Origin: Pseudomonadota bacterium
GTDB taxonomy: Bacteria; Pseudomonadota; Alphaproteobacteria; Acetobacterales; Acetobacteraceae
Length of the DNA stretch: 64,000 nt
Reading direction: 5' to 3'
NCBI GenBank assembly: GCA_021845595.1
Contig: JAJZVV010000007.1
Location: 62,001-126,000 of the forward strand
Below, one piece after another: positions 16,520 to 26,240 of this stretch. A program made the translations under genes and the position numbers. The first letter of the stretch is position 1. Each line of letters opens with the position of its first letter. Under the pieces are notes generated by a model. That model was not told where the DNA came from and ran no database searches. It saw only the letters and a program-made list of their open reading frames with translations.

Positions 16520-18958
16520 ATGCCCACCGCGTTTCGTCCCGACCTGCCCGTTCTGCCCGTCGCGACGGTGCTGCCGGCCTTGGCGGACAGCCTCGGCACC
16601 GCGCCCAACGCGGTCCTCGTCGCCCCGCCCGGGGCGGGCAAGACGACGCTCGTGCCGCTGGCGCTGCTCGGCGCCTCGTGGCGCGGGGACGGCCGCATTC
16701 TGGTGCTGGAACCGCGCCGGATCGCCACCCGGGCGGCCGCGGCGCGAATGGCCTCGCTGCGCGGTGAGGCGGTCGGCGGTGTCGTCGGCTACCGGACGCG
16801 GCTGGATGCTGCAGTCTCGGCGGCAACGCGCGTGGAGGTCATCACCGAGGGGCTGCTGGTCCGGCGCTTGCAGTCGGACCCCGGTCTGGAGGGTGTGGCC
16901 GCGGTGGTTTTCGACGAGGTCCACGAACGCGCCCTCGATTCCGATCTCGCGCTCGCCTTCTGCCTGGATCTGCAGCGCGCGCTGCGGCCGGAGCTTCGCC
17001 TGCTCGCGATGTCGGCCACCGCCGAGGCCGCCCGGCTCGCAGCGCTGATGCAGGCACCCGTGATCGAGAGCCACGGCCGTGCCCACCCGGTCGAGATTCG
17101 CCACGCCGCCCGCGATCTCGCCGATCCGCGCGATCTGCCGGCCGCCCTCGCCCGCGCCGTCTGCGCGGCGCTGGCCGACCATGAGGGCGACGTGCTCGCT
17201 TTTCTCCCCGGCATGGGCGAAATCCGGCGCGCCCAGGCCGCGCTCGCTGCCGCGGCGCCCGGCGTCGAGGTGCTGGCGCTGCACGGGGATCTACCGGCCT
17301 CGGCGCAGGATCTCGCCCTCAACCCCGGGGTCCGGCGGCGGGTAGTGCTGGCCAGCAGCATCGCCGAGACCTCGCTCACCGTGCCCGGCGTGCGCATCGT
17401 CGTCGATGGCGGGTTCCGGCGCGTGCCGGAGCGCGACGCCGGCACCGGCCTCACCCGCCTGGCGACGCGGCGGATCAGCCGCGCGAGCGCCACCCAGCGG
17501 GCCGGCCGCGCGGGGCGCGAGGGGCCGGGGGTCGCGATCCGGCTGTGGAGCGAGGCGCTGCACCGCGGCCTGGCCGAGTTCGACCCGCCGGAAATCCTCC
17601 AGGCGGACCTCTCCGGCTTCGCCCTCGACTGCGCGGCCTGGGGCGCCGATCCCGTCGCGCTGCCGCTGCCGGACCCGCCACCGGCGGGCGCGCTGGCCGC
17701 GGCGCGGGCGCTGCTCGTGGGTCTCGGCGCCCTCGACGCCGAGGCGCGCATCACCGCGGCCGGACGGGAGATGGCCGGGCTCGGCGCCCATCCACGGCTG
17801 GCAGCGATGATGCGGAGCGCGTCGGGACCGCCGGAACAGGCGCTCGCCGCCGACCTCGCCGCCCTGCTCGAGGAGCGCGACCCGCTGCGTGGCCCCGACC
17901 AGCCGGCCGATATATCGCTCCGGCTGGCCGCGCTCGCCGAAGGCGCACCGGAGGCGGACCGGGGAACCCTGGCGCGCATCCGCGAAGCGGCGCGGCGCTA
18001 TCGCCGCCGCCTCGGCGTGCAAGCTACCACCGCTGCGGCCGGGGATCCCGGCGCGCTGCTCGCCGCCGCCTTTCCCGATCGCGTGGCGCAGAACCGCGGC
18101 GAGGCGGGCAGCTTCCGCCTCGCCGGCGGCGGCGGGGCGCGGCTGCCGGTGATCGACCCACTCGCCCGTGCTCCATTCCTGGTCGCGGCGGTGATTACGC
18201 AGACGGGCGCGGCCCGCATCCGCCTTGCCGCGACGCTCGACCCCGCGAACCTGCCCGCGGCGCGTCTCACCGAATCCGTGGAGAGCGGGCTCGATCCCGT
18301 CACCGGTTCGGTCCTCACCCGCCGGCGCAAACGGCTCGGGGCCCTGGTCCTCGAGGACCGGACCGAACGCGCGCCGGCTGCGCTCGCCGTCGCCGCGATC
18401 GTCGCCCATGTCCAGCGCGCCCCTGCATCGCTGCCCTGGTCCGATGCGGCCCGTGCGCTTCAGGCGCGGGTCGCGCTGTTGGCCCGGCTCGAGCCTGGCG
18501 CCTGGCCGGACCTTTCGGATGCGTCCCTCGCCGCCGGCGCGGCGGAATGGCTGCCAGCCTGGCTGCCGGGCGCCGAGGGGCTCGGGGCTCTGGCCCGCCT
18601 CGACATGGCGCGACTCCTCGACTCGTTCCTGGACCACCGCGCCCGCGCGCGGCTGGAGCGCGAGCTGCCAGCCGCGCTGGCGCTGCCGGGCGGGCGCGCG
18701 GCCATCGACTATATCCAGGAAATCCCCGTGGCTGCCGCGCGAGCCCAGGCATTCTATGGCCTGGCGACAACGCCGACGCTGGCCGGCGGACGTGTCGCCC
18801 TGCGGCTGGCGCTGCTCTCGCCCGCCGGGCGGCCGGTCGCCATCACAGCGGATCTCGCCGGATTCTGGCGAGGTGCCTGGGCCGAGGTGCGGCGGGAAAT
18901 GCGCGGGCGGTATCCGAAGCATCGCTGGCCGGAGGATCCCTCCGTGCCGTCGGCGTGA
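16520..18958 (+). CDS. hrpB: ATP-dependent RNA helicase HrpB
   Basis: An 812-residue DEAH-type helicase of the usual HrpB length. Walker A is APPGAGKTT (about residues 36-44), and the Walker B/DEAH motif appears as DEVHER (about 132-137). The SAT motif is MSATAEA, and the helicase C-terminal motif is QRAGRAGREGPG. The C-terminal half is the HrpB-specific region (PFLVAAVI and the terminal GRYPKHRWPEDP). Its cellular role in proteobacteria is poorly defined. It is divergent from the ScsB-like gene, and an HtrA gene follows 79 bases later. Confidence 0.93.
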   Translation: MPTAFRPDLPVLPVATVLPALADSLGTAPNAVLVAPPGAGKTTLVPLALLGASWRGDGRILVLEPRRIATRAAAARMASLRGEAVGGVVGYRTRLDAAVSAATRVEVITEGLLVRRLQSDPGLEGVAAVVFDEVHERALDSDLALAFCLDLQRALRPELRLLAMSATAEAARLAALMQAPVIESHGRAHPVEIRHAARDLADPRDLPAALARAVCAALADHEGDVLAFLPGMGEIRRAQAALAAAAPGVEVLALHGDLPASAQDLALNPGVRRRVVLASSIAETSLTVPGVRIVVDGGFRRVPERDAGTGLTRLATRRISRASATQRAGRAGREGPGVAIRLWSEALHRGLAEFDPPEILQADLSGFALDCAAWGADPVALPLPDPPPAGALAAARALLVGLGALDAEARITAAGREMAGLGAHPRLAAMMRSASGPPEQALAADLAALLEERDPLRGPDQPADISLRLAALAEGAPEADRGTLARIREAARRYRRRLGVQATTAAAGDPGALLAAAFPDRVAQNRGEAGSFRLAGGGGARLPVIDPLARAPFLVAAVITQTGAARIRLAATLDPANLPAARLTESVESGLDPVTGSVLTRRRKRLGALVLEDRTERAPAALAVAAIVAHVQRAPASLPWSDAARALQARVALLARLEPGAWPDLSDASLAAGAAEWLPAWLPGAEGLGALARLDMARLLDSFLDHRARARLERELPAALALPGGRAAIDYIQEIPVAAARAQAFYGLATTPTLAGGRVALRLALLSPAGRPVAITADLAGFWRGAWAEVRREMRGRYPKHRWPEDPSVPSA

Positions 18959-19037
18959 GCCCGTGTCATGATCTTGCTCGCCGTCCGAGGCGTGGCCAAA
19001 TCCCGGCCACGGATGGACGGTCCGAAGGAGATGAAGG

Positions 19038-20114
19038 ATGGATGTGAGCGCCGCGCGCCGGATGTTGCGGGCCCTGGTCGTGCTGCTGGTGTTGGCGCCC
19101 ACGTCCGGCTGGGCACGGCCGGATAGCTTCGCCCCGCTGGTAAAGAAGGTGCTGCCGGCGGTCGTGAACATCGCGGTCACGGAAGAAGTGAGCCAGGGGG
19201 ACGCGCTGGCCGAATTGCCGCCGGCCCTGCGCGGCACGCCGTTCGAGCAGCAGTTCCGCCAGATGCTGCGCAGCCGGCGCGAGCAGGTGATGGGGGCCGG
19301 ATCCGGATTCGTCATCGACCCCGCCGGCATCATCGTCACCAACAACCACGTCGTCGGGCATGCCGAGCACATCACCGTCTCGTTCACCGACGGCAGCCAG
19401 CTGCCGGCCCACGTCGTCGGCACCGACGAGCTGACCGATATCGCGGTGATCAAAGTCGATACCGACCGCAAGCTGCCGGCGGTGCCCTGGGGCGATTCCC
19501 GCCAAGTCGAGGTGGGTGACTGGATTCTCGCCGCCGGCAATCCGTTCGGCCTCGGCGGGACCGTGACCACCGGCATCGTCTCGGCGCGCGGACGCGACAT
19601 CGGCGCCGGGCCGTTCGATGATTTCCTGCAGCTCGATGCCTCCATCAATCCGGGCAACTCCGGCGGCCCCACCTTCAACATGGACGGTGCCGTGGTCGGG
19701 GTGAACACTGCCATCGTCTCGCCCTCCGGCGGTTCGGTCGGCATCGGGTTCGCGATTCCGAGCGAGATCGCCCGCCCGATCGTCGAAACGCTGCTCAGCA
19801 ACGGCTCGATCGCCCGCGGCTGGCTCGGCGTCTCGGTCGCCGACCGTGCCGAGGACGCGCCGGAGCCGCCGAAGGGCAGCGGTGTCACCATTTCCGCCGT
19901 CGAACGCGGCGGTCCGGCCGCGCGCGCGGGAGTGCATGCAGGCGACGTCGTGCAGGCGGTCAATGGTGAACGGGTCGACAGCGCGCGGGACCTGATCCGC
20001 TCGATCGCCGTCCTCTCGCCGGGCAAGAGCGCGCGGCTGAGCCTGGTGCGCCACGGCAAGCCGGTCGAACTCAACGTCACCATCGGCCGCCGGCCGAACG
20101 CCAAGGCCGGCTGA
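19038..20114 (+). CDS. HtrA/DegP-family periplasmic serine protease with one PDZ domain
   Basis: A 358-residue trypsin-like protease exported by a signal peptide (residues 1-27, ending near GWA). The catalytic triad is His104 (TNNHVV), Asp134 (LTDIAVIKV) and Ser208 (GNSGGP). One PDZ domain covers about residues 255-350 (GWLGVSV, then GVHAGDVVQAVNG). With a single PDZ domain it resembles DegS or short HtrA rather than DegP, but there is no membrane anchor beyond the signal. It would degrade or sense misfolded envelope proteins. AAGGAG precedes the chosen ATG by 9 bases. Confidence 0.88.
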   Translation: MDVSAARRMLRALVVLLVLAPTSGWARPDSFAPLVKKVLPAVVNIAVTEEVSQGDALAELPPALRGTPFEQQFRQMLRSRREQVMGAGSGFVIDPAGIIVTNNHVVGHAEHITVSFTDGSQLPAHVVGTDELTDIAVIKVDTDRKLPAVPWGDSRQVEVGDWILAAGNPFGLGGTVTTGIVSARGRDIGAGPFDDFLQLDASINPGNSGGPTFNMDGAVVGVNTAIVSPSGGSVGIGFAIPSEIARPIVETLLSNGSIARGWLGVSVADRAEDAPEPPKGSGVTISAVERGGPAARAGVHAGDVVQAVNGERVDSARDLIRSIAVLSPGKSARLSLVRHGKPVELNVTIGRRPNAKAG

Positions 20115-20171
20115 CCCCCGTCCGCAGCGCCACGCCAGGCTGGTATCGACTCCCAAGACGAAGGACGCGCC

Positions 20172-20948
20172 ATGTCATCGCTGGCCATGCTCCCACTGAA
20201 CGTCGCCGGCGGGATCGCCACGCTCACGCTCGACCGGCCACCGGTGAACGCGATGAATGACGAATGGGTGGCGGCGTTCCACGCCAGGCTCGATGAGCTT
20301 GAAACGCGCGAGGGTTGGTCGGTTCTGCATATCCGCAGCGCGCACGCGGTGTTTTCGGCCGGCGCCGACCTTGCGCAGATGCGCGAGCGCTTCACCGATG
20401 CGGGGCTGGAGCCACAGCTTGCCTCCATCCGCGAATACCAGCGGCTCTTCACCCGCATCGAAGCCTTTCCCGCCGTTACACTGGCGGAGATCGGCGGCGC
20501 CGCGCTGGGCGGTGGATTCGAGCTGGCCTTGGTCTGTGATCTGCGCATCGCCGCCCACGAGGCGCGGCTGGGCTTGCCGGAGTTGCAACTCGGCCTGCTG
20601 CCCGGCGCCGGCGGCACCCAGCGTCTGACCCGCCTGTGCGGGCGGCCCACCGCGCTGCGGCTGATCCTTGGCGCCGAGACGGTGGATGGCGTGGCGGCCG
20701 AAGCGCTCGGCCTGGTCCAGTGGACCGCACCGGCCGCGGAGCTCGCGGCGCGGGCAGCGGAAATCGCCGCGCGCTACGCGGCGCTGCCGGCGCATGCGGC
20801 GCGGGCCGCCAAGGCCTGCATCGCCCTCGCCGCCGACCCCGACGCGGACGGCTTCGCCGCCGAAATCAATCACACACGCAGCCTGCTGCAGAGCGCGCCG
20901 ACGCGGGCCCTGATCGGTGCGTTTCTCGCCCGCAGCGTGCGCCGATAA
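20172..20948 (+). CDS. Enoyl-CoA hydratase/isomerase-family protein
   Basis: A 258-residue crotonase-fold protein. The oxyanion-hole segments are SAGADLAQM (about 60-68) and GGAALGGGFELAL (about 108-120). The catalytic-type Glu lies in LPELQLGLLPGAGGTQRL (near residue 137). This is consistent with hydration of 2-enoyl-CoA in beta-oxidation. It follows htrA by 57 bases and converges on korB (46 bases between stops). It could act on the C7 dicarboxyl-CoA made by the neighbouring benzoyl-CoA pathway, but it is on the opposite strand and the substrate is not shown by sequence. Confidence 0.82.
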   Translation: MSSLAMLPLNVAGGIATLTLDRPPVNAMNDEWVAAFHARLDELETREGWSVLHIRSAHAVFSAGADLAQMRERFTDAGLEPQLASIREYQRLFTRIEAFPAVTLAEIGGAALGGGFELALVCDLRIAAHEARLGLPELQLGLLPGAGGTQRLTRLCGRPTALRLILGAETVDGVAAEALGLVQWTAPAAELAARAAEIAARYAALPAHAARAAKACIALAADPDADGFAAEINHTRSLLQSAPTRALIGAFLARSVRR

Positions 20949-20994
20949 CGGCGGGCTCAGGATCGAAAAGCCAAGGCCCGGCGGCGATCGCCGC

Positions 20995-21861
20995 TCAAGC
21001 GGGCGAGGCGGCAGCGAGCGAGCCGGGCGGCGTGCGCACGGCGAAACCACGCTCGAAATCACTCGCCGCCATCGTCGTAGTGCGCGCCGGCATGAAGGGT
21101 TCGCGGTCGCCGGCAAACAGGATCCCGGTGGTGAAGCCGTCATCGTCGGCAAACCGGGCCAGAGCCTCCGCCGGGTGCGCCGCGGGGGCCGCGTCGGCGC
21201 CGTGGACGGATTGTTTCCAGGCGCGCTGCTCGGAGCGGAAGGTGACGCACGGGCTCAGCACATGCACGACCGAAAATCCCGGATGGTTGACGGCGGCAAC
21301 AACCAGGCGCGCCAATTCGTTCGGATTGCCGGAAAATCCTCGGGCAAAGAAATTGACCCCGGACGCCAGCGCCAGGTGCAGCGGCGCGACCGGCGAAACA
21401 CCCGTGCCGCTCGGCGTCAGCTTGCTTTCGCACCAATCGGGCGCCGTGGTCGGCGAGGCCTGCCCCTTGGTCATGCCATAGACCTGATTGTCCATCAGGA
21501 TATAGGTCATGTCGACATTGCGCCGGCAGGCATGCAGGAAGTGATTGCCGCCAATGGACAATCCATCGCCGTCGCCGCCAGCGGCGATCACCGTCAGATC
21601 GGGGCGGGCCAGCTTGACACCGGTGGCCACCGCGAGGGCACGGCCATGCACGCCATGGAAGCCGTAGACGCTGGTATAGGCCGGTATGCGCGAGGAGCAG
21701 CCAATGCCGGAAATCAGCGCAATGCTCTCGCGTGGCCGACCGAGTTCGGCGAGTGCCTTGGCGAGCGCGGTGAGCACTGCGAAGTCGCCGCAGCCGGGGC
21801 ACCAGATCGGCTTGACGTCGGACTTGAAATCCTGCGCGCTCAGGCTGGCGATGGCGTCCAT
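20995..21861 (-). CDS. korB: 2-oxoacid:ferredoxin oxidoreductase beta subunit (KorB type)
   Basis: A 288-residue thiamine-diphosphate subunit of 2-oxoglutarate:ferredoxin oxidoreductase. CPGCG (Cys21, Cys24), GIGCSS (Cys55) and the later SPCVTF supply four cysteines for a [4Fe-4S] cluster. GGDGDGLSIGGNH with DNQVYGMTKGQ is the ThDP/Mg site. The start at 21861 has GGGAG 8 bases upstream and lies 5 bases after the korA stop; an alternative start at 21876 would overlap korA. In Thauera aromatica the equivalent enzyme makes the reduced ferredoxin used by benzoyl-CoA reductase, and the position at the end of this bcr operon supports the same role. Confidence 0.88.
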   Translation of the reverse strand: MDAIASLSAQDFKSDVKPIWCPGCGDFAVLTALAKALAELGRPRESIALISGIGCSSRIPAYTSVYGFHGVHGRALAVATGVKLARPDLTVIAAGGDGDGLSIGGNHFLHACRRNVDMTYILMDNQVYGMTKGQASPTTAPDWCESKLTPSGTGVSPVAPLHLALASGVNFFARGFSGNPNELARLVVAAVNHPGFSVVHVLSPCVTFRSEQRAWKQSVHGADAAPAAHPAEALARFADDDGFTTGILFAGDREPFMPARTTTMAASDFERGFAVRTPPGSLAAASPA

Positions 21862-21866
21862 GGCGG

Positions 21867-23675
21867 TCACTCCCACGCGGCCAACTGGTCGAGAATCTCG
21901 GCAGGGCGGATCGGCAGCGGGCCCGGGTGGCTGATCACCGCCACTTCGGCCGGCAGATCGTAGCAGCTGCGCACGAATTTGTGGAACTGCCGGCCGTGGC
22001 TTTGTTCGACCACCAACAGTTTCCGCACGCCGCGCAGCGCTTCGGCCAGGCGTGCCGGCTGTGCCGGAAGCAGCAGACGCAGCGAGATCAGCCGGGTGCC
22101 GATGCCGCGTGCGCGCGCCTGCGCCGCTGCCTCCCGCGCCGGACCGGTGACCGACCCCCAGGTGAGAAGCGCGATCTCGCCTTCACCCTCGACATCGGCC
22201 CAGGAGGGGCCGTAGTCGAAGCCTTCCAGCTTGCGGGCCCGCTTGTCGAGTTGCGTCGCGTGGTCGGCTGCCTGCGCCGAGGGGGTGCCACGCTCGGTAT
22301 GCTCGAGCCCGTCGGCGACATAGGTGGATCCCGGTGTCCCAGGGATCGCCATCGGCGAAACGCCGCTCTCCGTCTCGGCGTAGCGCCGGTAGGAGGCCGG
22401 AACGTGATCACGCGCAGGCACCGTCAGACGCCCGGAGGCGGCCGGTGGCTCGCGCGGCGGCGCGACAATGGCGCGCGACTGCCCCAGCGCCTGATCGGAG
22501 AGCACGATCGCCGGGGCTTGCAGCGTTTCGGCCAGGCCGACCGCCCACTGCGTCGTGAACAGGCAATCGGCGATGGAGTTCGGCGCCAGCACCAGGTGCG
22601 GCGCATCGCCATGCAGGCCGTTCACCGCGATGTTCAGGTCGGTCTGCTCCGACTTGGTCGGGATGCCCGTCGATGGCCCGCCGCGCATGACGTCGACGAC
22701 GACGATCGGGGTCTCCGAGGCCACCGCGAGCCCCAATGATTCGATCATCAGCGCAAGTCCAGGGCCGGAAGTGGCGGTCAGTGCCGGTGCGCCGGCAAAG
22801 GAGGCGCCGATCACCATGTTGATCGCCGCCAACTCGTCCTCCGCCTGGACGAGCATGCCACCGGTCTTCGCCAGGGCCGGCGCCATCCATTCCAGCACCT
22901 CGGTCGCCGGGGTGATCGGGTAGGCGGCGACGAAGCTGACACCGCCCTTCAGCGCGCCCAGCCCGGTCGCCTGGTTGCCGCTGATGTTCCAGCGCGCGAC
23001 GCCGTCATGGAGAGGGGCCGCCAGCCGTGATATCGCCGGCAGGGCAGCGGCGGCGTCGGCTCCGGCCTTCAGCGCCGCGACGCTCGCCGCCAGCACCGCG
23101 TCGCCCTTGCGGCCGAGCTGCCCGGACACGACCGCGGCCACGATCTCGGACGGCAGACCGACCATGGCCGCGGCGGCGCCGAGCCCCACCATATTCGTCC
23201 GCCCACCGGGCACCGCACGGGCCAGATCCTTCAGCGCCAACCGGCCGATCCGGGCCCCGCTGGCCAGGACCGCTTCGGGCACGTCGCCTTCTGCCGGATC
23301 GGCGATCACGACCGTCGTCGGCGCGAGCGGGATCTCGGCCGCGAAACGGTTGAAATTGGCCCAGTCCAGCGCGATCAGGAGGTCGAAATGATCGTCGAGC
23401 GAGGAGACCGGCGCGGTCGCGATCCGCAGCAACGCGGCGGCCTCTCCACCACGGATCTGCGGCCCCATGGCGCGTGTCATCAGGCCATAGAAGCCGGCGA
23501 CGGCCGCCACCTCGAGCAGAATCTCCCCGGCGCGCATCGCCCCCGCGCCACCGGACCCGATCACCGCAACCGACACGGCTGGCACGGTTCGATGGTCCGC
23601 AGCGGCCGGGGTGCTCCACGCGAGGTCGGCGGGGCCAATGGTCGATGCCGCCTGCCCGTCATGACCTGCTTCCAC
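21867..23675 (-). CDS. korA: 2-oxoacid:ferredoxin oxidoreductase fused gamma-alpha subunit (KorA type)
   Basis: A 602-residue subunit. Residues from about 34 to 210 form the gamma domain (GSGGAGAMRAG, CoA-related). The remainder is the alpha domain, beginning near residue 228 with ISGNQATGLGALKGG and FVAAYPITPATEVLEWM. The start is GTG at 23675, supported by AAGGAGG placed 6 bases upstream. With KorB it would oxidise 2-oxoglutarate to succinyl-CoA while reducing ferredoxin, giving the low-potential electrons needed for ring reduction. Specificity for 2-oxoglutarate is inferred from the gene neighbourhood. The 110-base gap to fdx is the largest in the operon, and I see no terminator in it. Confidence 0.88.
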   Translation of the reverse strand: MEAGHDGQAASTIGPADLAWSTPAAADHRTVPAVSVAVIGSGGAGAMRAGEILLEVAAVAGFYGLMTRAMGPQIRGGEAAALLRIATAPVSSLDDHFDLLIALDWANFNRFAAEIPLAPTTVVIADPAEGDVPEAVLASGARIGRLALKDLARAVPGGRTNMVGLGAAAAMVGLPSEIVAAVVSGQLGRKGDAVLAASVAALKAGADAAAALPAISRLAAPLHDGVARWNISGNQATGLGALKGGVSFVAAYPITPATEVLEWMAPALAKTGGMLVQAEDELAAINMVIGASFAGAPALTATSGPGLALMIESLGLAVASETPIVVVDVMRGGPSTGIPTKSEQTDLNIAVNGLHGDAPHLVLAPNSIADCLFTTQWAVGLAETLQAPAIVLSDQALGQSRAIVAPPREPPAASGRLTVPARDHVPASYRRYAETESGVSPMAIPGTPGSTYVADGLEHTERGTPSAQAADHATQLDKRARKLEGFDYGPSWADVEGEGEIALLTWGSVTGPAREAAAQARARGIGTRLISLRLLLPAQPARLAEALRGVRKLLVVEQSHGRQFHKFVRSCYDLPAEVAVISHPGPLPIRPAEILDQLAAWE

Positions 23676-23785
23676 GTCACGCCTCCTTGAATCGCGCTTA
23701 CCGGTATTATCGCATTTTTGCCGTTGTCATCGGCTTGCCGCAGGCCACGAACAAGACGGCCATGCCACGCGCCGCGCCTCATCCC

Positions 23786-24031
23786 TCAGGCGTGGAGTTC
23801 CTGATACTTCGCCAGCAACTCCGCCCGCCCCTCGATGAAGTCGGGGTTGTTCTCGATGCAGTCGGCCGGGCAGACCAGCCGGCATTGTGGCTCGTCCTCG
23901 GCCCCGACGCACTCGGTGCAGCGCAGCGGATCGATGGTATAGATCGGTTCGGCAACCGCGATCGCCTCGTTCGGACAAACCGGGCGGCAGGCATCGCAAC
24001 TGGTGCAGTTCTCGGTGATCAGCAGGGCCAT
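23786..24031 (-). CDS. fdx: 2[4Fe-4S] ferredoxin of the benzoyl-CoA reductase system
   Basis: An 81-residue bacterial ferredoxin. The first cluster motif is CTSCDACRPVCP. The second is CTECVGAEDEPQCRLVCP, with an enlarged loop between the second and third cysteines and a C-terminal helix. This Alvin-type loop and tail are features of the low-potential ferredoxins that serve benzoyl-CoA reductases (BadB in Rhodopseudomonas, the Thauera ferredoxin). It sits between bcrD and korA, physically linking electron source and consumer. Confidence 0.9.
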   Translation of the reverse strand: MALLITENCTSCDACRPVCPNEAIAVAEPIYTIDPLRCTECVGAEDEPQCRLVCPADCIENNPDFIEGRAELLAKYQELHA

Positions 24032-24055
24032 GTATTCCTCCAGGTCTCCGCCGAT

Positions 24056-24898
24056 TCAGGCGGCTCGCTCCAGCGTGTCCAGCCGGGACAATTTTTCATG
24101 CCGGAACGCACCCCACAGTGCCGCACCGATCGCGCCGGCATAGATCGAATCGGGATGATTGCGGACCGGCCATTGCACTTTCTCCTGCCGCATCGCCTCC
24201 TGCATTGCCGCCACGAGGCCCTCATCGTGGGCGAGACCGCCGGTCATCAGCACCACCCCATCGACGCTGCCGATGGTCTTGATCAGCTTCGCCAGCCGGT
24301 CCGCCATCGAGGCATGGATGCCGCGGAGGATGTTGGCGGCAGTGATGCCGCGCGAGACCATGTTGATGACGTCCGTTTCCGCGAGCACGGCGCAGATACC
24401 GCTGACCTTTTCCGGACTATCGCCCTGCTTCGACAGCGCGCCGATCTCGTCCTGCGCGATGCCCAGATAGCGCGAGATGTTCTCCAGGAACTGGCCGGAC
24501 CCGGATGCGCACTGGCTGGTCATTTTATAGCTGAGCACCTTGCCCCGGCCATCCATGCGGATGGCGCGGCCGTGCAGAGCACCGACATCGAGCGCCCCGC
24601 GCGCCTCCGGCTCGAGAAAGATCGCGCCGCGCCCGTGGGTCGTCATCGAATAGAAATGGCCGGTATGGAAACTCAGCGACTCTCCCTCACCGGTTGTCGC
24701 CACGTAGTCGAGATCGGCATGGCGCAGGCCAGCCTCCTCGAGTGCGGCATGATATGCCTCGGTCGCGAGCTGGAACGGGTCGCGCTGACGAACCCGATCG
24801 ACGCGCTTGACGAGCCAGCGCGGTGCCTCACCATCCGTGTCGAAGATCACCGTCTTGACGGCGCCAGTGCCGACATCGATGCCTGCGGTTCTTGCCAT
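24056..24898 (-). CDS. bcrD: Benzoyl-CoA reductase subunit D (ATPase)
   Basis: A 280-residue member of the BadF/BadG/BcrA/BcrD ATPase family (ASKHA fold). The phosphate-binding loop is GIDVGTGAVKTV at the N-terminus. QCASGSGQF (near residue 131) and SGICAVLAETDV supply cysteines. The Cys in QCASG is the expected ligand of the [4Fe-4S] cluster bridging the A and D subunits. BcrD pairs with BcrA to hydrolyse two ATP per reduction and drive electrons into the BcrBC module. The gene lies 13 bases after bcrA. Confidence 0.93.
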   Translation of the reverse strand: MARTAGIDVGTGAVKTVIFDTDGEAPRWLVKRVDRVRQRDPFQLATEAYHAALEEAGLRHADLDYVATTGEGESLSFHTGHFYSMTTHGRGAIFLEPEARGALDVGALHGRAIRMDGRGKVLSYKMTSQCASGSGQFLENISRYLGIAQDEIGALSKQGDSPEKVSGICAVLAETDVINMVSRGITAANILRGIHASMADRLAKLIKTIGSVDGVVLMTGGLAHDEGLVAAMQEAMRQEKVQWPVRNHPDSIYAGAIGAALWGAFRHEKLSRLDTLERAA

Positions 24899-24911
24899 GG
24901 CCGCCTCTCCC

Positions 24912-26225
24912 TCAGTGACCGGCGGCGCGGCGCGCGAAGGCAGCGGCGCCGAGTGCCCCAGTGTAAATCGAATCGGGATTGATGTTGATCGCGACGTCGC
25001 CGTAGTTTTCGGTAATCAATTGCCGCAGCTCCTTGACGGCGGCTTCGTTCTTGGCGACCCCGCCGGTGAAGGTGAACTGGTCGCGCACACCGCCGGAGCG
25101 CGAAATGATCGACATCGCGCGGAGGATGATGGCCCGGTGCAGACCGGCGATGATGTCCTCCCGCTTCTCCCCGAGCGCCAGACGGTCGCGCAGTTCCGCG
25201 CCGGCGAACACGGTGCAGGTGGAATTGATCCGCACGCTGCGGGTGGCCTGCATCGCGAGCGGCCCGAGTTCGTGCACACCCATGTTCATCTCATCGGCGA
25301 TATAGCCGAGATAGCGCCCGCACCCCGCCGCGCAGCGGTCGTTCATCTGGAAGTTCTCGACGATCCCCTGGTCATCGACCTGGATCGCCTTGGTATCCTG
25401 CCCGCCGATGTCGAGCACCGTCCGGGTTTCCGGATACATCATATGCGCACCCAGCCCGTGGCACAGGATTTCCGAACGGATGTGCTCCTTCGAGAATGGC
25501 AAAGTGACCCGACCATACCCGGTGCCGACGACCGACATTTCCTCGGTCGGGATATCGAGCGCCCGACGCACCGGCGCGGCGACTTCCGTGACCAAGTCCG
25601 CGAGGTCCGGCGACAGCTCGATCAATCGATCGAGCGCGCGCAGCAGTTTGTCCCTGATCTCACCGCTCGGGGGCCGGTTCTCGACCTCGATGATCGCCTT
25701 GTCATAGACATTCAGCAGCAGATCATACGACAGGCCAGCGGCTTTCGCCGTCTCCTGCCCGACGGCCATGAACCGCGAGCCGGCCAGGTCGCGGAAAAAG
25801 TCCGACTTCCGCCGCGCATCGCGGGCAAACAACGCTGGAGCGTCCGCCCGCAGTGCGACGAAGATGGCGCCGATCGCGTCCGCGATCGCCTCCTCACGCC
25901 CCTTGAACCGGCCGCCCTTCGCCTTCTCCAGGCAGGTCTCCTCGAGATCATCGAGCTGCTCGATGAACTGGCCGAGACGAAAGCTGCGCTCGAGGGAGCC
26001 GAGAAAATCCCCCAGCCGCGCCTCCGCGGCAACGACCGATTCCAGGCCCCGGTGAAGCAGTGTGAAGCGCGCCGCGAGGAGCGCCTCATACTTCGCCACC
26101 TTGCAGGCCGTATCGTAATTCGCCCGCGAGTTGGTAATGCCCCTGCCGAGGACGTTCATGTTCTCGTCGAGAACGACCGCCTTGGTCGTCGTCGAGCCGA
26201 GATCGATGCCGATGTAGGCGTGCAT
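24912..26225 (-). CDS. bcrA: Benzoyl-CoA reductase subunit A (ATPase)
   Basis: A 437-residue ATPase subunit, longer than BcrD through an inserted helical segment (about residues 60-190). The nucleotide-binding motifs are [12 protein letters not shown] at the N-terminus and [10 protein letters not shown] (about 268-277). [13 protein letters not shown] (about 290-302) carries the cysteine expected to hold the A/D bridging [4Fe-4S] cluster. It forms the electron-activating half of the oxygen-sensitive class I benzoyl-CoA reductase with BcrD. The gene follows bcrB by 15 bases. Confidence 0.93.
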   Translation of the reverse strand: MHAYIGIDLGSTTTKAVVLDENMNVLGRGITNSRANYDTACKVAKYEALLAARFTLLHRGLESVVAAEARLGDFLGSLERSFRLGQFIEQLDDLEETCLEKAKGGRFKGREEAIADAIGAIFVALRADAPALFARDARRKSDFFRDLAGSRFMAVGQETAKAAGLSYDLLLNVYDKAIIEVENRPPSGEIRDKLLRALDRLIELSPDLADLVTEVAAPVRRALDIPTEEMSVVGTGYGRVTLPFSKEHIRSEILCHGLGAHMMYPETRTVLDIGGQDTKAIQVDDQGIVENFQMNDRCAAGCGRYLGYIADEMNMGVHELGPLAMQATRSVRINSTCTVFAGAELRDRLALGEKREDIIAGLHRAIILRAMSIISRSGGVRDQFTFTGGVAKNEAAVKELRQLITENYGDVAININPDSIYTGALGAAAFARRAAGH

Positions 26226-26240
26226 GACGATCCCCCTTCG

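Noticed and set aside
17291-20650. An 1119-codon open frame on the minus strand opposite hrpB, htrA and the enoyl-CoA hydratase
   Set aside because: Same reason: a shadow of real genes with clear catalytic motifs. The long open length is a by-product of high GC at third positions.
20172-20948. Enoyl-CoA hydratase as part of the bcr operon
   Set aside because: It is on the opposite strand and closer to htrA; a functional link is possible but not supported by arrangement.
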